A stretch of 64,000 nucleotides of DNA, from contig NZ_CAJHAF010000001.1 in assembly GCF_904846315.1 (NCBI RefSeq), forward strand, positions 2,852,001-2,916,000, read 5' to 3'. Source of the stretch: Psychrobacter jeotgali. Its GTDB lineage: Bacteria > Pseudomonadota > Gammaproteobacteria > Pseudomonadales > Moraxellaceae. This document shows, in pieces, positions 41,501 through 49,961 of this stretch (positions within the stretch are counted from its first letter, which is position 1; every line of letters starts with the position of its first letter). The notes under the pieces were generated by a model. That model did no database searches. It saw nothing but the letters and a program-made list of their open reading frames with translations, and was not told the origin of the DNA. Both the position numbers and the translations under genes were made by a program.

Positions 41501-42210
41501 CAGAAGCTCAGCGCCAGGACGCTGATAATACCTCTAGTCTCACGGCTCAAGCAGCAAGACAAGGTATAAAACGGCCTAGCAAAAAGCTCCCTCGACCTTT
41601 GTCACTTAAGAAAATTCGTGATGACTATCTGCGTGATAGCCAACCACGTGATGAGTACTTACGTGAGCCGCAGCGACCCACTCGGCCACGCTATTCAGAA
41701 CCATCATTAGTATCGGCAACCCCTTTATTAGAAATGAAAGAAGACCATCAGACAGTTAATACTCTAGCGGCTTATGACCAAGATTCTGTTAACAAAGATG
41801 ATTTAGACATTCTAAACTGGGAAGATGCCCTGACACGTTCAGCCAACAAGCCAGAATTGGCTGCCAAGCTCATTATTATGATGCTAGATACTATTGCTGA
41901 TGAAAAGCAAGCCTTGGCTCAGGCTTGGCAAGCCCGCGATCGAAGCGAGCTTGCGCAAATTGCTCACCGGATATTGGGTGCCAGTCGCTATACTGGCGTA
42001 CCGCAGCTACGCCGAGCCAGTCAAGACTTTGAGGATAAATGTTTGCTGAACGTTCAGCATACCACTCCTGCTCAAATTGCGATGTTAAAACCTTATTACG
42101 AAAACTTGATGTTAGCGTTAGATAATCTGCAAAATCTTGATTTGTCCTCCTATTCGCAGCTCAATTATTATCGTTTACAAGAAGATGATATGACTTGGAA
42201 AATGATATAA
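38596..42210 (+). CDS. Hybrid sensor histidine kinase, BarA/GacS type
   Basis: A 1204-residue membrane kinase. TM1 is at about 15-37 and TM2 about 254-275, enclosing a periplasmic domain with a Ser/Glu/Gln-rich variable part. HAMP and a coiled coil follow. HisKA carries SHELRTPLNSIDGF (His380) and HATPase has NAIKFTDSGDV (Asn498) and GGTGLGLVISK. A degenerate receiver-like region spans about 625-740. A true receiver carries FMDIQMPRMSG (Asp859) and is interrupted by about 50 low-complexity residues (800-850). A C-terminal HPt domain carries His1124 (IAHRILGASR). In BarA/GacS systems phosphate passes to UvrY/GacA and controls CsrA-sequestering small RNAs; that partner is not in the window. Divergent from cysM. 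Confidence 0.9.
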   Translation: MAYKKRFNTSSAYGQLIILVFLPISILAIVGGILVFYETMRASNSEQEALAEAVLIRYAPMVTELVPDLLEQQRAKLEANEQRAEQVNSSSTNPAATETGTQPTRLPLSQVHSDHYIGAQRGSRDSALSEQALGNESDASNAAIIDESHISSNVAPQGAMATLVNIRDKLSRMQSDQHVQRIAIINDSNQVLATVGYGVNESWPLIDSSQPFLTQQPTPIGTAYGSVLGDFDGQQLWLLVDMDNEPLHIARYRVAMALAITGLFTILILLLSLNIYAKRWIAPIYELRLKLQRTNAENLYQPILVESDGELNLLQQDLVKTLRRLHSSFQELKDHAEQTEDDLRLAFDEMEMQNISIRNARDAAISTSQAKSAFLANISHELRTPLNSIDGFINLLARHGELNAEQDLYVQTIRKSSAHLLALVNDVLDFSKIEAGKLVLDRHEFDLYETIYDVVDMLSPVAAEKGLRMAVLFYNDVPMRINGDALRLKQILTNIVGNAIKFTDSGDVVVRVSLDDHRDNYLMISVQDSGKGISMTDQKMLFQSFSQGDPSVTRQYGGTGLGLVISKQLVRLMGGDIGFYDNVQENIANQGATFWFRMPAHVDVLEVATGQTIEPPVLAPLTSANDEFNVLVWINHVASRQVLKASLQNLPIKLTEANSLPGVLESLKEQGNYWDWVIVDDDTKDDMMALLKQIRLHYQGKLAVFGYQVAADQALLNRYHASILYEPLDKRQLYAMLDTRQKNTPIKSQTPIWQGITVLAVDDHLPNLLVLDALLSELGIHVITASSGFDAIELISKQQAKNIKPPKSAQQSLSNKTQVSKAETRTSDSPIASAVSNINTDEKAQNSIDESSIDLIFMDIQMPRMSGREAAAQIRKIEAPEHRIPIIALTAHGLFDERDKLIASGIDDYVGKPISQPQLLQVLQKWLGRSGSVSTQSHDLTDSSHLPFSNLQDLSTQVYESQTTLSESAEAQRQDADNTSSLTAQAARQGIKRPSKKLPRPLSLKKIRDDYLRDSQPRDEYLREPQRPTRPRYSEPSLVSATPLLEMKEDHQTVNTLAAYDQDSVNKDDLDILNWEDALTRSANKPELAAKLIIMMLDTIADEKQALAQAWQARDRSELAQIAHRILGASRYTGVPQLRRASQDFEDKCLLNVQHTTPAQIAMLKPYYENLMLALDNLQNLDLSSYSQLNYYRLQEDDMTWKMI

Positions 42211-42220
42211 ATTTTTATAA

Positions 42221-42264
42221 GCTATCAGCAGTGCCTGCTTGTGAATGTTCAACACGCCCTAATG
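42221..42264 (+). repeat. 44-base dispersed repeat, copy 2
   Basis: This copy begins 11 bases after the stop of the hybrid kinase and matches 6389-6432 at 39 of 44 positions. It shares GCTATCAGCAGTGC and TTGTGAATGTTCAACACGCC. No hairpin or T-run is seen, so terminator function is unlikely. Confidence 0.65.
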
Positions 42265-42380
42265 AGCTTGCCAGTTATAACAACGTGACGGTCAGTTATT
42301 AATGCGGTGCAATGGCTATTAGCCTGCTACTATTATTGTCCGCTTTATTTATCATTTTTCATTATAAAGGATTTATAACT

Positions 42381-43193
42381 ATGCACGCTATCGCCGCCTA
42401 TCAATATAAGACGTTGCAAGTCAGTATTACCGAAGGAGTTTTAACGCTTACTTTAAATCGTCCCCAGAAAAAGAATGCTTTGAGTTTTGAGCTGGTAAAT
42501 GAGCTTATAAAAGCGGCAGCGCTCATTAGTAAAGATAAGGCACTACGAGCGGTTATTATCAATGGGGCAGAAGGGACTTTTTGTGCCGGTATTGATTTGG
42601 GCGACTTAAATAACCCGAAGAATCAAGCTTATGCCTTTTGGGAGCTGATTAAACCTTGGCAAAGCCAGTTTCAGCAGGTTTGTTTGGTTTGGCGAGAGCT
42701 ACCGATTCCAGTAATTGCCGTATTAGAAGGCCATTGTATCGGTGCAGGTTTGCAGTTGGCATTGGCTTGTGATGTACGTATCAGTCGCCCTGATTGTAAG
42801 CTGTCGGTGATGGAGGCGAAGTGGGGGCTAGTACCTGATATGGGCTTGACTCAATCAGCGTTAGGCGTAGTACGAGCCGATGTATTGAAGGAGCTGGCAA
42901 TGACTGCACGGATTGTTGATGGCGAAGAAGGCAAGCGATTAGGACTGGTGAGCCATTGCAGCGATTCACCATTACAGGATGCCCAAACGCTTGCTACTGA
43001 ATTTGCCCAGCACTCTCCTGATGCAGTACTTGCTAGTAAGCGGGTGATTAACGCCATGTATCAGCAATCGACTCTGACTTTATATAAAGAAAAAATGTGG
43101 CAATTGAAAATGATGCTGGGCCGCAATCGTAAGCTTGCTCTAAAGAAAGCAAAAGACGCCAGTGTTGAGTTTGCTAAGCGTCAGTTTAGTTGA
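42381..43193 (+). CDS. Enoyl-CoA hydratase/isomerase (crotonase family)
   Basis: I place the start at the ATG at 42381, preceded by AAAGGA; an upstream in-frame ATG would add a hydrophobic leader that does not fit this cytosolic family. The 270-residue protein has the oxyanion-hole motifs GTFCAGIDLGDL and EGHCIGAGLQLALACD. Glu in VMEAKWGLVPDMG lies where the second catalytic residue is expected, and NRPQKKNAL is near the N-terminus. It probably hydrates or isomerises an acyl-CoA; the substrate is unknown. It stands alone, without other beta-oxidation genes. Confidence 0.9.
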   Translation: MHAIAAYQYKTLQVSITEGVLTLTLNRPQKKNALSFELVNELIKAAALISKDKALRAVIINGAEGTFCAGIDLGDLNNPKNQAYAFWELIKPWQSQFQQVCLVWRELPIPVIAVLEGHCIGAGLQLALACDVRISRPDCKLSVMEAKWGLVPDMGLTQSALGVVRADVLKELAMTARIVDGEEGKRLGLVSHCSDSPLQDAQTLATEFAQHSPDAVLASKRVINAMYQQSTLTLYKEKMWQLKMMLGRNRKLALKKAKDASVEFAKRQFS

Positions 43194-43571
43194 AATAGAT
43201 TAAGTATATCTTAATTATATAATTTATATAGTTAAGGTTTTTTTATTAGTTTTTGTTTTATTTATGTCAGCTAACTATTGAAATTCGAGCAAGTAGTACG
43301 ATATAACGACTGTTGGCTGGCTTCTATCAGCTCATTTAAGCGTCTATATGGCGCTACTTTTTTGTCTATAGAAAGTTATCTATAGAAACCTGATTCTCGA
43401 CTTAACGTGAACGTTTGTAGGCTGGGTTTCTAACCCAGCATTTTGCTTTTTAAGGTTCTAAAGCTGAAATAAAACTCAGCCTACGCCAAAAAAGCTAGAC
43501 AGTTGTAAATGGGTTCTATAGCAATATTAATAAATAAAATCAATATCACCTTTGATGAAATGGTCTAAGCT
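43194..43571. other. Non-coding gap with a BIME-like element
   Basis: No gene is supported in 378 bases. The first half is AT-rich with a run of T residues after the crotonase stop. The second half holds the palindromic element at 43417-43484, then an AT-rich stretch before the exporter gene. Confidence 0.5.
43417..43484 (+). repeat. BIME-like inverted element with GTAG heads
   Basis: It starts with GTAGGCTGGGTT, immediately forms a hairpin with AACCCAGC, and ends with AACTCAGCCTAC, an inverted near-copy of the start. The GTAG head is shared with the REP family near the RAYT gene, but the stem sequence differs. It is therefore a separate REP class or a degraded relative. Confidence 0.6.
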
Positions 43572-44828
43572 ATGTCTGCTCCAAAACCTACCCCAAATAA
43601 TCGACCTATTGCGAGTGATAGAGTGCGCTCAGCAGAGCTACCCGTGGCATGGATTTTGATGCTGGGACTCATTGTAGCAATAGGACCATTATCTATTGAT
43701 ATGTATCTGCCCGCATTGCCTGAGATGGGTGATGATTTTGGGGTATCGACGGCATTTATGGCCAACTCAGTACCAGCTTATTTTGTCGGTTTGGTATTTG
43801 GTCAGCTGTTCTACGGGCCATTTAGTGACCGCGTCGGTCGGGTCAAGCCTTTATATATAGGTATGAGCTTGTATGTGGTTGCTTCTATAATCTGTGCGAC
43901 TACCAGTAACGAATATGTGTTATTTGCAGGGCGTGTACTGCAAGCACTTGGCGCTTGTGTAGGGGCGGTAGTGACTCGCGCTGCGATTCGAGATCGCCTG
44001 ACAGCGAGACAGACCGCCAAAGCATTCTCTATCATGATTTTGGTCATGGGCTTAGCGCCAATATTAGCGCCATCACTTGGTGCGCTGTTCTTGCAATTCT
44101 TTGACTGGCGCTCTATCTTTTGGTTTTTGACCGCCTTTGGGGTGCTCAATTTATTATTAACCAAATTCTTCTTCTTTGAAACCTTGACTGAAGAAAATCG
44201 TAATTTACGCCCAGCGAAAGAAGTATTAAGCCAGTATTGGGACTTATTAAAAGACCCTACTTTTAATTATCCAGCGATTGGTGGTGGCCTACTTATGGGG
44301 GCGATGTTTGTCTACATCAGCTCGGCCTCTGAGCTGATCATGGATACCTATGGGGTTTCAGCGACCCATTTTGGTTGGCTTTTTGGGATGAATGCTGCAG
44401 GTTTTGTGGGCTTAACTCAGCTCAATCAATGGCTCACCAACCGTTTTCGGATTCTTAGTATATTGCGTTTTGGGGCGATGATGCAGGTAATCTCTGCTGC
44501 CGCGCTGTTTATTACTGGTCTGATTTTGGGAACAGACGCTTGGTTACCATTAGTACTGGCTTGTATTTTCTTCTGTATTGCAGGCTTGGGGTTAACTCAG
44601 CCAAACGCTTCTGCTATTGCGCTGGCTTTTCAAAAGCGTCGTGCGGGTATGGCTAGTGCGCTACAAGGCTCATTGATGTTTTCAGTTGGTATTTTTGGTG
44701 GACTATTATTGAACTTATTCCCGGTTAACCCCGTACTGAAGATTGGTATTGCTATGTTTGCATTGATGAGTCTTGGTTGCTATCTCATTTGGCAGATTGA
44801 CCGTAATCTAAGTCTGGATGACGTCTAA
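43572..44828 (+). CDS. Bcr/CflA-family MFS drug exporter
   Basis: A 418-residue inner-membrane antiporter with twelve predicted helices. It has the family N-terminus GPLSIDMYLPALPEMGDDFGV, MFS motif A (GPFSDRVGRVKPLYIG) near residue 80, and motif C-like LVMGLAPILAPSLGALF near residue 158. This group exports bicyclomycin, chloramphenicol or other small molecules in exchange for protons; the substrate cannot be read from sequence. It is monocistronic, with a strong terminator after it. Confidence 0.92.
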   Translation: MSAPKPTPNNRPIASDRVRSAELPVAWILMLGLIVAIGPLSIDMYLPALPEMGDDFGVSTAFMANSVPAYFVGLVFGQLFYGPFSDRVGRVKPLYIGMSLYVVASIICATTSNEYVLFAGRVLQALGACVGAVVTRAAIRDRLTARQTAKAFSIMILVMGLAPILAPSLGALFLQFFDWRSIFWFLTAFGVLNLLLTKFFFFETLTEENRNLRPAKEVLSQYWDLLKDPTFNYPAIGGGLLMGAMFVYISSASELIMDTYGVSATHFGWLFGMNAAGFVGLTQLNQWLTNRFRILSILRFGAMMQVISAAALFITGLILGTDAWLPLVLACIFFCIAGLGLTQPNASAIALAFQKRRAGMASALQGSLMFSVGIFGGLLLNLFPVNPVLKIGIAMFALMSLGCYLIWQIDRNLSLDDV

Positions 44829-44881
44829 CAAATAACCGTAGACCACTTAATTTTAGACTACTAAGTATTTAGCTATTAAAT

Positions 44882-44924
44882 AAAAAAGCACTCAATATCT
44901 TCAATAGATATTGAGTGCTTTTTT
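44882..44924 (+). terminator. Terminator of the MFS gene
   Basis: AAAAAGCACTCAATATCT pairs perfectly with AGATATTGAGTGCTTTTT around a TCAAT loop, followed by T residues. Confidence 0.93.
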
Positions 44925-45248
44925 ATGCTTATTTTTTAGTTATAGCTTAGTAAGTGGCTAAAAATGGAAGATTAATTTATCTAAACGGCAATGACTAAAA
45001 TTTATAGGCCGCTAAAAGTGGCATGGATATTGCTTAACTTAGTTTATATTTATTCTTTTGCCATAAATTTTAAGACACTCAGAGTCTGCTGATTATCTAT
45101 TAGCGGCACTATGAGGTTTGCAGATCCTAGTTTGTAGGCGAGGGGTCTGATAATTAAATAAAAGGAATAGCTAATGTAGTGATGTTTATTGATTGGCTCT
45201 GATATCACTATCTAATGAATACTAACTTTTAAATATCAAGGATTGATT
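44925..45248 (+). other. Leader/promoter gap of the SBP-kinase block
   Basis: No gene is supported in about 320 bases. The stretch is AT-rich with an imperfect GGCCGCTAAAAGTGGC hairpin near 45007-45023. An AAGG ribosome site lies at 45238-45241 for the lipoprotein gene. It must hold the main promoter of the following block. Confidence 0.4.
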
Positions 45249-46136
45249 ATGAAACTACTATATAGAATGCTGCCTATCCTAGTGAGTGTCGGTTTATTCG
45301 GCTGTGGTAATACTACCACTTCTGCTACTCAAGAAGTGGCGGCTGGGAGCAATGAAACCATTACTGAAAAAGAAGAGGCTTTTGTGAGTAAGTTGCCTGA
45401 CAATGCCCCGGTAGTCAAAGTGGCCTCTGACTCAGACTTTGCTCCTTATGAGTTTAAGGATGAGTATGGCAATCTGACTGGATTTGACATAGAGCTTATG
45501 CGTTATATCGGTGAGGATCAAGGCTTTAAGGTTGAGAATTATACCGATCGTTGGGAGGATATGTTTAATAATTTAGATGATAAAAATCGCGATATGCTCG
45601 CTGCTGCCATTCCGTATAGTGCTGAGCGTAATAAAAAATATCTGCTTTCAGATCCTTATGCACCCCTTCCTTCTACGCTTCTATATCTAGATAGTAACCT
45701 AAATATCAACTCACTTGCTGATCTGAGTAATGTGAGTATTGGGGTTTTGGGTGAGACGGTACAACATGAATATTTCTCTAGTGACCAAGTACAGGTCAAG
45801 TCTGTAGAGCCTTATCTAACTACATTTGCTGCGGTCCAAGCGATGGTTCAGGGCAAAGTTGATGCGGTCGCCGAAGACTCTGGAGCCCTTCGATATATCA
45901 TGAACGATATACCCAACTTACAACCGAAGTATTTTGAATATGAAGATATTAATGCAGAGGCTGCTCGTAAAGTTTTAGTGATTGATAAAGACCAACCTGA
46001 ACTACTCGAAAAAGTAAACGCCGGTTTAAAGAACCTAAAAGAAGATGGCACTTATGCAAAATTAACCGAAAAATGGTTTGGTACAGACTTGACCAAAGCT
46101 GTGCTCGAACAAGAAAAAGCGTTGGCCAAACGATAG
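45249..46136 (+). CDS. Solute-binding lipoprotein, family 3 (paralog 1)
   Basis: I place the start at the ATG at 45249, 7 bases after AAGG. The precursor of about 295 residues has lipobox GLFGC (Cys19). A short linker and a bacterial extracellular solute-binding family 3 fold follow: VVKVASDSDFAPYEFKDEYGNLTGFDIELMRYIG, NLDDKNRDMLAAAIPYSAERNKKY, and a tail with EKWFG. This family binds polar amino acids or related ligands in the periplasm. No ABC permease or ATPase gene is nearby. It lies upstream of a paralog and a membrane kinase, so a sensory rather than transport role is plausible. Ligand unknown. Confidence 0.9.
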   Translation: MKLLYRMLPILVSVGLFGCGNTTTSATQEVAAGSNETITEKEEAFVSKLPDNAPVVKVASDSDFAPYEFKDEYGNLTGFDIELMRYIGEDQGFKVENYTDRWEDMFNNLDDKNRDMLAAAIPYSAERNKKYLLSDPYAPLPSTLLYLDSNLNINSLADLSNVSIGVLGETVQHEYFSSDQVQVKSVEPYLTTFAAVQAMVQGKVDAVAEDSGALRYIMNDIPNLQPKYFEYEDINAEAARKVLVIDKDQPELLEKVNAGLKNLKEDGTYAKLTEKWFGTDLTKAVLEQEKALAKR

Positions 46137-46381
46137 TTCCTTTAAAAAATAAATAGTACTTTTAAGTCATCAGCTCACGCAATAAAAATATTCGTACCAT
46201 AACTGAGTATGAATGCTTTTGGCTGCCTGCTTCAAAACCCTCTTGGTTTATTAAGTTTAATTTATTTATTGCTATTTAAAAAACAACTGATTAATATGTA
46301 ATCAAATGTTAATTATATTACTGAAAAGTTTCTATAATGTTATATATATTAAAATGAATATATCTAGATTTGAGGAAAGTT

Positions 46382-47272
46382 ATGAAATACCTGTATAGAG
46401 TATTACCGTTAGCCCTAAGCGTAGGATTGTTTGGTTGTGGTAGTCCTTCTACTCAAGATAACGCTACAGGTTCAGCTACTACAGCCCCTACTGAAAACAA
46501 GGAGGATTTTGTTAGTCAGCTACCAGCTAGTGCACCAGTAGTGAAACTGTCCGCTGATGCTAACTATGCACCTTATGGTTTTAAAGATGAGTATGGAAAC
46601 GTTACTGGTTTTGACATAGAGCTCATGCGCCATTTAGGCGAAGATCAAGGCTTTAGAGTGGAAGTTTATAGCGATCTTTGGAAGGATGCATTCGACAATA
46701 TAGATAATAAAAGTCGAGATCTAATTGCAGCAGGGGCTTCTTATAGTGATGCACGTGCTAGTAAATATCTAACCTCTGACTCTTACTTACCGCTACCTAC
46801 CAGTATTGTCTATCTAGATGAAGCACTGAATATTGGCTCACTGAGCGACCTAAGTAATGTGAGCGTAGGGGTATTAGGAGAGTCGGTGCAGTACAACTAT
46901 TTTACTCAAGGTGATTTCAATGTGCAGTCGGTGGAGCCCTATCCAACGATTTTTCTGGCAGTACAAGCAATGGCACAAGGAAAAATCGATGCAGTCGCAG
47001 GTGATTTGGGAGTAATGCGCTATATTATGAATGACTTACCGACTCTAGAGCCAAAGTTTTTCGATTATGAAAGCCTGGATGCAGATAATGCACGTAAGGT
47101 CATCTATATTGATAAAGACCAGCCAGAGCTCCTTGAAAAAGTTAATTCAGGACTAAAAAGTCTAAAAGAAAACGGAACCTATGCCACCTTAACTACGAAA
47201 TGGTTCGGCGAAGACTTGACCCAGAAATCTTTAGAGCAACAGGAAATGCTAAAGAGTGCGTCAGGGTTATAA
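46382..47272 (+). CDS. Solute-binding lipoprotein, family 3 (paralog 2)
   Basis: The start is at the ATG at 46382 with GAGGAAAG before it. The protein of about 296 residues is a clear duplicate of the previous gene: the same signal (YRVLPLALSVGLFGC, Cys19) and the same anchors (APYGFKDEYGNVTGFDIELMRHLGEDQGF, KWFGEDL). Differences cluster in the ligand-facing region: DSDFAPYEF in paralog 1 is DANYAPYGF here, and IPYSAERNKKY is ASYSDARASKY. The two probably bind different ligands. A 245-base AT-rich gap separates the paralogs, so a second promoter is possible. The membrane kinase follows 71 bases later. Confidence 0.9.
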   Translation: MKYLYRVLPLALSVGLFGCGSPSTQDNATGSATTAPTENKEDFVSQLPASAPVVKLSADANYAPYGFKDEYGNVTGFDIELMRHLGEDQGFRVEVYSDLWKDAFDNIDNKSRDLIAAGASYSDARASKYLTSDSYLPLPTSIVYLDEALNIGSLSDLSNVSVGVLGESVQYNYFTQGDFNVQSVEPYPTIFLAVQAMAQGKIDAVAGDLGVMRYIMNDLPTLEPKFFDYESLDADNARKVIYIDKDQPELLEKVNSGLKSLKENGTYATLTTKWFGEDLTQKSLEQQEMLKSASGL

Positions 47273-47343
47273 GCCACTCTTTTAATTAAGTCAGCATAAA
47301 GATAGTCAGTCTGGATTTATATAAATACTAAAAGGAATTAGCT

Positions 47344-49548
47344 ATGGCTATTTCAACGAGAAATGATAACTCGCGTTACCGTGGTTTGATCTTATCAATT
47401 GCAGCTTTTTTAGCACTGATTGGGGCGCTACTTGCTTTTACCTTCTATACCTCAAGCCTTATTGAGCGTAATACTGCCTTGGTAGATATATCGAACAAAA
47501 CAGCTAACCATGCACAATCCGTTATTAAAGATCTGTTTGATTTACAAAGTAGCGTTGGTGAACATATTAACTCGCCGCACCAACGGGAGGTAAGAGAAAG
47601 GCTACAAACTGAAACTCAAGATATCGAACAGCTATTGAATGGTATGCGCAGTGGTTCAAGCTATGTTGATGCTGCTGGCAACAATATCAAGATCCCTCAG
47701 CTGACTACAGCTAGTGAAGAAAACGCACTTAATGCAGCTCAACAAGAGTGGAACAAACTCAAGCCACTAATTGAAAACTATTTGGATGGCGCTGATGATA
47801 TTTTAATCGATTCTTCAAACGAGCTGGCTTTGGCTTATGAGCAAGCAAAAACCTCTAGTCTTAGAATGAATGATTCTCTTAATGATCTTACTAATGAGGT
47901 CTTTGAAGAATCTGAGAGTCAAGCCAGTGCTATCCGTTTAGTTCAGTTGCTCGGTGTTGTGGCGATTTTTGCCTACTTCCTAATCTTCGTCTTCTTCTTT
48001 GTACGTCGCCTGCGTGAGACTGATGCAGAAGCATTGGCTGCTCGCCGAGAGACCCAAGAGATTATGGCAACCGTGAATACCGGTCTATTCTTATTAGATA
48101 AAGACTTGAAGATTGGTCAACAACACTCACGAGCACTTACTGATATTATCGGTGCTGAGAGCTTAGCAGGTGAGAACTTTACCAATATCTTACGCGGCCG
48201 TATCTCTGATAAAGATCTGAATACTACTAAGCAATTTATTGAGCAGCTCTATAATCCAAGGGTTAAAGAAAAGCTAGTCGACTCTCTTAATCCGCTACAT
48301 AAAGTAATGCTACACAATACTTCAGGTGATCAGAGCTCAGATAGACGGTTTTTAGACTTTAAGTTTTCACGAGTTTACGAAGATAAGGATATTGCACGAA
48401 TTTTGGTCAACGTTGATGATGTCTCAGATGCGGTTTATTTAGAGCAACGCTTAGAAAAAGAGCGGGCTCAAAATGATATGCAGATTGAGATGCTGACTAC
48501 TATTTTGAATGTTAATCCTAAGATTGTTCATGAGTTTATCAGCAACACTAAAAACCATATCGAAAAAATGAATAATATTCTAAAAAATCCTGGCAGCTCA
48601 CAACATGAGCTGGAGCGTAAACTAAATGCTATTTATCGCGATATGCACAGCTTAAAAGGCGAAGCTTCGGCCTTAAAGCTGCATAGCTTTACCAAAATTG
48701 CTTCGGATGCAGAGGATAAGCTAAGCGCCATGCAAAACCAAGGCAAATTATCTGGTAACGACTTTTTGCAATTGGCTGTGCATCTGGATGATCTACTGAG
48801 TCTGTCTAATACTATTGAGATATTAGGTGAGCGTATCAATCAAGCTGCACCCGTCAATGCTGCTAACCCCGCGCCTTCGATAGCGTCCAATAAGGCCGCC
48901 AGTATAGATAAAGTTGATTCTGACACTGTAACGATAGCAGATAGTAATAGTCATATTGATCTAGGTGATGATATTGATGTAGATGATGCATCAGACAGTC
49001 ATTTATTGCCCTACTATCAGGATTTTGTGGCCCACATTGCTGCTAGACAAGATAAACAAGTACAGTTGCATAGCGATAGTGTGCCCACTGTTGATATACC
49101 GAAGCGTCTGGATAAGGTAGTTAAAGAGATTAGTATTCAGCTATTACGTAATGCGGTTGTTCACGGCATCGAATCTGCTGCTGTACGTCAGTCTAGAGGA
49201 AAGCCAGCAATAGGCTTTATTGATTTAACTATGCAAAATAATGATTCCACCTTTACCATTAAGATAGAAGATGATGGTCAAGGTATTAACTATGACAATA
49301 TCCGTGAAAAGCTAGTATCAATGGGCCGTTTCAGCATCGCTGAAGTGCAGCGGCTGCAGCCTAAAGATCTGCTAAAGCATCTGTTCTCCTCAGGCTTTTC
49401 TACTAAAGAAGATGCTGATGAAGATGGCGGCCGTGGAGTGGGTCTAGATATTGTCAAAGCTCAGGTCAAAGAATATAACGGCAAAATCAATGTTCATAGT
49501 GAGCTTGGCAAAATGACCTGTTTTGTTATCACCTTACCGAACGCTTAA
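47344..49548 (+). CDS. Membrane CheA-like sensor kinase (periplasmic domain, PAS, HPt, HATPase)
   Basis: A 734-residue protein. TM1 is at 13-36, then a helical periplasmic domain of about 160 residues, and TM2 at 199-221. A PAS-like segment is at about 238-365 (IMATVNTGLFLLDKD). An HPt domain carries the candidate phosphoryl acceptor His435 (YRDMHSLKGEAS). A CheA-like ATPase domain has LLRNAVVHGIE (Asn603), EDDGQGI and GGRGVGLDIV. No CheW-like (P5), P2 or classical HisKA domain is visible. It should autophosphorylate and pass phosphate to the receiver encoded 20 bases later. AAGGA precedes the ATG. The upstream lipoproteins could present ligands to its periplasmic domain (inference). Confidence 0.88.
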   Translation: MAISTRNDNSRYRGLILSIAAFLALIGALLAFTFYTSSLIERNTALVDISNKTANHAQSVIKDLFDLQSSVGEHINSPHQREVRERLQTETQDIEQLLNGMRSGSSYVDAAGNNIKIPQLTTASEENALNAAQQEWNKLKPLIENYLDGADDILIDSSNELALAYEQAKTSSLRMNDSLNDLTNEVFEESESQASAIRLVQLLGVVAIFAYFLIFVFFFVRRLRETDAEALAARRETQEIMATVNTGLFLLDKDLKIGQQHSRALTDIIGAESLAGENFTNILRGRISDKDLNTTKQFIEQLYNPRVKEKLVDSLNPLHKVMLHNTSGDQSSDRRFLDFKFSRVYEDKDIARILVNVDDVSDAVYLEQRLEKERAQNDMQIEMLTTILNVNPKIVHEFISNTKNHIEKMNNILKNPGSSQHELERKLNAIYRDMHSLKGEASALKLHSFTKIASDAEDKLSAMQNQGKLSGNDFLQLAVHLDDLLSLSNTIEILGERINQAAPVNAANPAPSIASNKAASIDKVDSDTVTIADSNSHIDLGDDIDVDDASDSHLLPYYQDFVAHIAARQDKQVQLHSDSVPTVDIPKRLDKVVKEISIQLLRNAVVHGIESAAVRQSRGKPAIGFIDLTMQNNDSTFTIKIEDDGQGINYDNIREKLVSMGRFSIAEVQRLQPKDLLKHLFSSGFSTKEDADEDGGRGVGLDIVKAQVKEYNGKINVHSELGKMTCFVITLPNA

Positions 49549-49568
49549 TAAAGGATAATAAATAAGTT

Positions 49569-49931
49569 ATGTATAAGTTAATGATCGTTGATGACTCCAA
49601 TATTATTCGAAACCGTATTCAAAGAGCTTATGATTCAGGGCAGTTCATGTTGGTTGCTACGGCAACCAGCGGCGTCGGCGCTATTGAAAAGTTTAATATT
49701 CATCGTCCTAATGTCATCACTATGGATTTGACCATGCCGCAAATGGACGGACTTGAGTGTATCGAAAAGATTATCGCTATTGATCCAGAGGTTCGTATTC
49801 TGGTAGTTTCGGCGTTATCTGACAAAGCTACAGGCATTGAAGCATTATCATTAGGTGCCAATGGTTTTTTGTGCAAGCCATTTTCTGAAGAAGAACTGGT
49901 CGAGTCTTTATTCGAATTGATGCAAGACTAA
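49569..49931 (+). CDS. CheY-like single-domain response regulator
   Basis: A 120-residue stand-alone receiver. The acidic pocket is Asp8/Asp9, the phosphoacceptor is Asp53 in ITMDLTMPQMDG, the switch serine is Ser81 in VVSALS and the conserved lysine is Lys103 in CKPFS. No output domain is attached, so it must act by protein contact. It lies 20 bases after the kinase gene and 30 before the first CheX-like gene, so it is the likely target of both. Confidence 0.93.
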   Translation: MYKLMIVDDSNIIRNRIQRAYDSGQFMLVATATSGVGAIEKFNIHRPNVITMDLTMPQMDGLECIEKIIAIDPEVRILVVSALSDKATGIEALSLGANGFLCKPFSEEELVESLFELMQD

Positions 49932-49961
49932 CTACAAGCAATAAGCTGAGTAAATAACCTT

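Noticed and set aside
42312..42380. N-terminal hydrophobic leader of the crotonase
   Set aside because: The ribosome site AAAGGA fits the ATG at 42381, and crotonases are soluble; the leader is probably untranslated.
45249..47272. Amino-acid ABC transporter operon
   Set aside because: No permease or ATPase gene accompanies the binding proteins; the following genes are signalling proteins.
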